From Bradyrhizobium roseum (GTDB lineage Bacteria > Pseudomonadota > Alphaproteobacteria > Rhizobiales > Xanthobacteraceae), in contig NZ_CP129212.1 in the NCBI RefSeq assembly GCF_030413175.1, forward strand, positions 3,844,001-3,908,000: DNA of 64,000 nt, written 5' to 3'. The notes beneath the pieces are model-generated. The model had not been told where the DNA came from. It worked only from the letters and a program-made list of their open reading frames with translations, and searched no databases. The position numbers and the translations under genes were made by a program. This document shows positions 60,496 to 64,000 of the stretch, piece after piece. Position 1 is the stretch's first letter, and each line of letters opens with the position of its first letter.

Positions 60496-61593
60496 CTAAG
60501 TGCCTTTGATGGTACCGGTTCCTCCAATAGACGATGCAGCGGGAACCCCTGTGGCGGGCCCTCCAACCGGGGCACCATCTTGAGCTGCACCGGATTCTCG
60601 TTGTGCGGAGTGGCGTCCGAGAATGTAGCCCGAAAGGCCACCCAAGAGTGCAGCCAGCTCTTTGCCTTCAAGGATCTTCAGTACCCCGAAGAGGATGATG
60701 GCAATTACTAGCGAGAATAGCGTAATAAACTGAATACCAGATTCTCCGGTAAAGATTGCCTCCTGTACCTTTGGCGACCTGAACGCGACTCCAAAGAAAC
60801 CAATGATCACCGCACCTACCAATATCGCGAAGATGTAGGTTGACCTATCCGTATAACCGATGCTCAGAATTTCCGTTTGCAGCAAAGAGTTCGACTGCTC
60901 GTCCATCTCAACTAACGATTGGTCCAGATTTCGCAATGTGGTCTGCGCGAGAGCAATAACCGCATCGACTTTCCGAAGAGTGCCGTTTAGGTCATCCATT
61001 TCCTTCTGAGTTGTGGTGCCGGCGCTCAATAATTCCGCCTTCTTTTGCTCAAAGAGAGGAAGTTGCGCCTGTCTCTGTTTCAAATCCAATTCTGTCTCGG
61101 CGATTTCGGTACTGAGTGCTCGCTTCTCGGACTCGGAAATGCTCTCCGATCGTTTCTTTAATGCTTCAAGATCGGTCCTCTTAATTTCGATTTGTTGCTT
61201 CAATCGTTCTTGTTCAACGCCGAGTAGCTCGGCCTGCAATTTGTTTGAGGAGCCCGACTGAATCGAGTTCTGCATTTGTTGGAGTTGAGAAGCTAAAGAG
61301 AGCTTGTATTGCCGAAAACTTTCAAGGAGAGCTCTTAACTCCAATGATCTTTTGTTGAGCCGAAGACGCAACAATCGGATGTTTTTGAACTCGCGCGCTC
61401 TCTGCTTCTCATCGACGTCCTTGGACATCTCTTGCTGTGCCTGGGCAACCAGTTTAGCTGTGTCAGCTATAATCGTAACGTCCCCGATCTGACTCAATTT
61501 TGCGTCGACGGCTGGGCCTTCCGCTTCCTGCGCGTGACTATCAACGCTAGTAAGGACGGTCAGCACGACCAGCATAGCTGTTGCTTTCAACAT
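60496..61593 (-). CDS. Exported coiled-coil membrane protein
   Basis: 365 residues: N-terminal signal (MLKATAMLVVLTVLTSVDSH), a long coiled coil over about residues 55-235 (for example RLRLNKRSLELRALLESFRQ, then EQERLKQQIEIKRTDLEALK), three hydrophobic helices at about 250-330 and a Gly/Ala/Pro-rich tail. No enzymatic motif. Its architecture suggests a large periplasmic helical domain anchored to the inner membrane. GC is clearly lower than for neighbouring genes, a sign of horizontal gain. Function unknown. Confidence 0.8.
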   Translation of the reverse strand: MLKATAMLVVLTVLTSVDSHAQEAEGPAVDAKLSQIGDVTIIADTAKLVAQAQQEMSKDVDEKQRAREFKNIRLLRLRLNKRSLELRALLESFRQYKLSLASQLQQMQNSIQSGSSNKLQAELLGVEQERLKQQIEIKRTDLEALKKRSESISESEKRALSTEIAETELDLKQRQAQLPLFEQKKAELLSAGTTTQKEMDDLNGTLRKVDAVIALAQTTLRNLDQSLVEMDEQSNSLLQTEILSIGYTDRSTYIFAILVGAVIIGFFGVAFRSPKVQEAIFTGESGIQFITLFSLVIAIILFGVLKILEGKELAALLGGLSGYILGRHSAQRESGAAQDGAPVGGPATGVPAASSIGGTGTIKGT

Positions 61594-61940
61594 GGACTGT
61601 CTCTCCCCGAGATAAAGTCACAACCAAAAGTATATATTTCAACAGATAATCGCGTCAATCGAGAACGGGGCACGCACTTTAGCCAAGAACCGTCAACGCG
61701 AGAGCAGCGCCGGCCGCGATATCATACCGGCTAAGCGAAGCGCTCCGGTTGGGGTAGCGGATGCACATCAGGCCGAAGCTGTCCGCGCCGGGCGAAATCC
61801 AATCGTGGTTCGGCCCGGGTGAACGTCCGCGCATTCCGTCGTTGATCTCGCTCAACATGGCCCGCAAACAAAATTTCGCAAGCTGGTGGTACACGCGCTA
61901 TATTGGTTTAATCAGCACGGCCCTGCATCGGGAGTTCCCA
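61594..61940. other. Interval between coiled-coil protein and HdeD
   Basis: About 350 bases. A minus-strand frame at 61679-61894 ends in SRYDIAAGAALALTVLG and looks like a truncated coding fragment, but no family is recognisable and it has no ribosome-binding site. Promoters of both divergent genes are expected here. Nothing else supported. Confidence 0.35.
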
Positions 61941-62528
61941 GTGACCCTTCCTCAAGACACCCCTCCGGACATCGCCAAACTGCAATCGCAGATGAACGCC
62001 GCCGTGAAAGAGCACTGGAAGGCATTCCTGTTCGAGGGCATCGTGCTCGCGCTGCTCGGGCTGGCTGCGATGATCGTGCCGCCGCTGGCGAGTCTGGCCA
62101 CTGCCATCTTCCTCGGCTGGATGTTCTTGATCAGCGGCGTCGTCGGGCTGTTCGCCACGTACTGGGCGCGGCAGATGCCGGGCTTCTGGTGGTCGCTGTT
62201 TTCGGCCGCGCTGGCCGTGCTGGCCGGCGGCATGCTGCTCGCCAACCCCGTTCAGGGCATCGTCACGCTCACCATCGTGGTCGGCGCCTATTTCCTGGCC
62301 GAGGGCGTCGTCACCATCATGTATGCGCTGGAGCACCGCCGCGAATTGTCGGAGCGCTGGGGCTGGCTCGTGATGTCGGGCATCATGGACCTCGTGATCG
62401 CCTTCATCATCGTCGCAGGGCTCCCGGAGACGTCGCAATGGGCGATCGGCCTCCTGGTCGGGATCAATCTCGTGCTCGGCGGCGCGTCGCTGGTCGGCAT
62501 GGCGCTGGCGGCCCGCAAGGCGTCCTGA
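61941..62528 (+). CDS. hdeD: HdeD-family (DUF308) membrane protein
   Basis: 195 residues from GTG, six hydrophobic helices, HdeD/DUF308 family: FEGIVLALLGLAAMIVPPLA, then IFLGWMFLISGVVGLFATYW and FFSAALAVLAGGMLLANP-like repeats with the paired-helix Gly pattern. GGGAG lies 6 bases before the GTG. E. coli HdeD is linked to acid resistance at high cell density; the alphaproteobacterial role is not established. The frame is open from 61761 but that section is not family-like. Confidence 0.85.
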   Translation: MTLPQDTPPDIAKLQSQMNAAVKEHWKAFLFEGIVLALLGLAAMIVPPLASLATAIFLGWMFLISGVVGLFATYWARQMPGFWWSLFSAALAVLAGGMLLANPVQGIVTLTIVVGAYFLAEGVVTIMYALEHRRELSERWGWLVMSGIMDLVIAFIIVAGLPETSQWAIGLLVGINLVLGGASLVGMALAARKAS

Positions 62529-62627
62529 GCCCGGCGGATTAGAGAGCGCTTTCAAGCGAAAGCCTGCCCCGGACTTGATCCGGGGGTGGGGACCGGCTCG
62601 CGTCTAGAAAACGCGTCAAACCAAAAC

Positions 62628-62669
62628 CTGGAGCCCGTTCCGATGCAATCGGAGCGGAAAAGGCTCCAG
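62628..62669. repeat. Two-level palindromic element
   Basis: Outer arms CTGGAGCC (62628-62635) and GGCTCCAG (62662-62669); inner arms TCCGAT (62639-62644) and ATCGGA (62648-62653). This matches a repeated intergenic element of Bradyrhizobium with the core AATCGGAGCGGAAAAGGCTC. A second inverted repeat CCCCGGA/TCCGGGG lies just upstream (62567-62585). It may end the HdeD transcript. Confidence 0.7.
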
Positions 62670-62672
62670 GGG

Positions 62673-62701
62673 GTGACAAGCCCCGGCCGCTGCGCTATAG
62701 A
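62673..62701 (+). promoter_or_regulatory. Promoter of the aroG leader
   Basis: -35 GTGACA (62673-62678), a 17-base spacer, and -10 TATAGA (62696-62701). Transcription should start near 62708, immediately at the leader ATG at 62709, so the leader mRNA would be leaderless or nearly so. Confidence 0.7.
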
Positions 62702-62708
62702 GCCCGCC

Positions 62709-62789
62709 ATGATCATGATCGCCGCCAACAGCTATTGGTATTTTAGCTACGACAGCTCGCTGGCGGTGGGAGGATCGCGCTCAATCTGA
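62709..62789 (+). CDS. Aromatic-rich leader peptide of aroG
   Basis: 26 residues: MIMIAANSYWYFSYDSSLAV then GGSRSI. Codons for Ser-Tyr-Trp-Tyr-Phe-Ser-Tyr lie at 62730-62750, a density of aromatic residues not expected by chance. An alternative Met at 62715 keeps the same core. Its translation would measure charged Tyr, Trp and Phe tRNA and set aroG transcription through the downstream hairpins. Confidence 0.8.
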   Translation: MIMIAANSYWYFSYDSSLAVGGSRSI

Positions 62790-62834
62790 CGAATTGAAGC
62801 CAAAACATCCGAACAGCCGCCAGATCCTGGCGGC
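62721..62834 (+). promoter_or_regulatory. aroG transcription attenuator (segments 1-4)
   Basis: Four segments pair alternately: 1, GCCGCCA (62721-62727); 2, CTGGCGG (62760-62766); 3, GCCGCCAG (62816-62823); 4, CTGGCGGC (62827-62834). A ribosome stalled on the aromatic codons (62733-62750) covers segment 1, leaving 2 free to pair with 3 and prevent the 3:4 terminator. Without stalling, 1:2 and 3:4 form and transcription stops before aroG. Confidence 0.8.
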
Positions 62835-62840
62835 TTTTTT
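62816..62840 (+). terminator. Attenuator terminator before aroG
   Basis: Perfect 8-base stem GCCGCCAG/CTGGCGGC with a three-base ATC loop, directly followed by six T residues (62835-62840). Confidence 0.9.
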
Positions 62841-62879
62841 ATTGGCCGGCAGGTTCTTACACAAACAGGAGCCATAGCC

Positions 62880-63968
<1,089 letters not shown>

Positions 63969-64000
63969 TCGACCGGAGATAATGAAGCAGGGACGCGCGA

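Noticed and set aside
61679..61894. 71-codon minus-strand frame upstream of hdeD
   Set aside because: No ribosome site and no recognisable family; noted only as a possible fragment.
62586..62708. Longer version of the aroG leader frame starting at 62586
   Set aside because: It lies upstream of the predicted promoter and covers a palindromic intergenic element, so it cannot be part of the leader transcript.

Overview
The window looks like chromosomal DNA of an alphaproteobacterium, most likely Bradyrhizobium or a close Nitrobacteraceae relative. This rests on high GC, rhizobial small-protein families (DUF3551, DUF6481, MXKDX repeat, short H-NS proteins, porin-leader-like peptides), Bradyrhizobium-type intergenic palindromes, and gene content such as an NDUFS4-like complex I subunit and an OpgC protein. 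No phage, integrase, transposase or CRISPR array was found. Species assignment is inference.

Layout. 1-9.8 kb: one minus-strand envelope operon running alpha-2-macroglobulin, penicillin-binding protein 1C, ArnT-like glycosyltransferase, PAP2 phosphatase (cut by the left edge). 10-17.7 kb: tRNA-Arg and many small genes, including two H-NS-type proteins, a PilZ protein, a secreted RlpA-like protein and small exported proteins, with a 0.9 kb gene-free stretch that holds strong RNA-like stem-loops. 17.9-22.7 kb: a GntR regulator divergent from a TRAP transporter plus a DapA-superfamily enzyme. 22.7-29.8 kb: the leucine/isovalerate (liu) operon, without its hydratase gene, divergent from TetR and Lrp regulators. 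29.9-34.1 kb: NDUFS4-like subunit, OpgC, a NodU-type carbamoyltransferase and a Gly/Arg/Tyr-rich exported protein. 34.2-40.1 kb: a cyclase-family hydrolase and an FAH-family hydrolase, divergent from an ABC importer (binding protein, GntR regulator, ATPase, two permeases). 40-51 kb: small and housekeeping-like genes (CAP protein, tRNA-Pro, DUF192, double cold-shock protein, sirtuin, monooxygenase, orphan Flp pilin, glyoxalase I, GST, PilZ, tRNA-Glu). 51.5-57.7 kb: acyltransferase, PEP-CTERM protein, M20-type amidohydrolase, MFS transporter, PrsW-like protease. 57.8-61.6 kb: a block with several lower-GC genes (DUF4279-like, CBS, isoaspartyl methyltransferase, DUF6881, a coiled-coil membrane protein). 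61.9-64 kb: HdeD and aroG.

The best regulatory observation is upstream of aroG. A short leader reading frame with a Tyr/Trp/Tyr/Phe/Ser/Tyr run is followed by four mutually pairing segments and a terminator with a T tract. This is the arrangement of a ribosome-mediated attenuator sensing aromatic amino acids. The promoter is placed so that the leader message would be leaderless or nearly so. Other points of interest are the uncharacterised structured-RNA candidate at 14.86-14.98 kb, palindromic operator candidates in the two divergent regulator regions, a duplicated ribosome-binding site/start codon in the ABC binding-protein gene, and the lower-GC block. Start sites for small genes were chosen from visible Shine-Dalgarno sequences and family length; all functions are from reading the sequence, with no database search.
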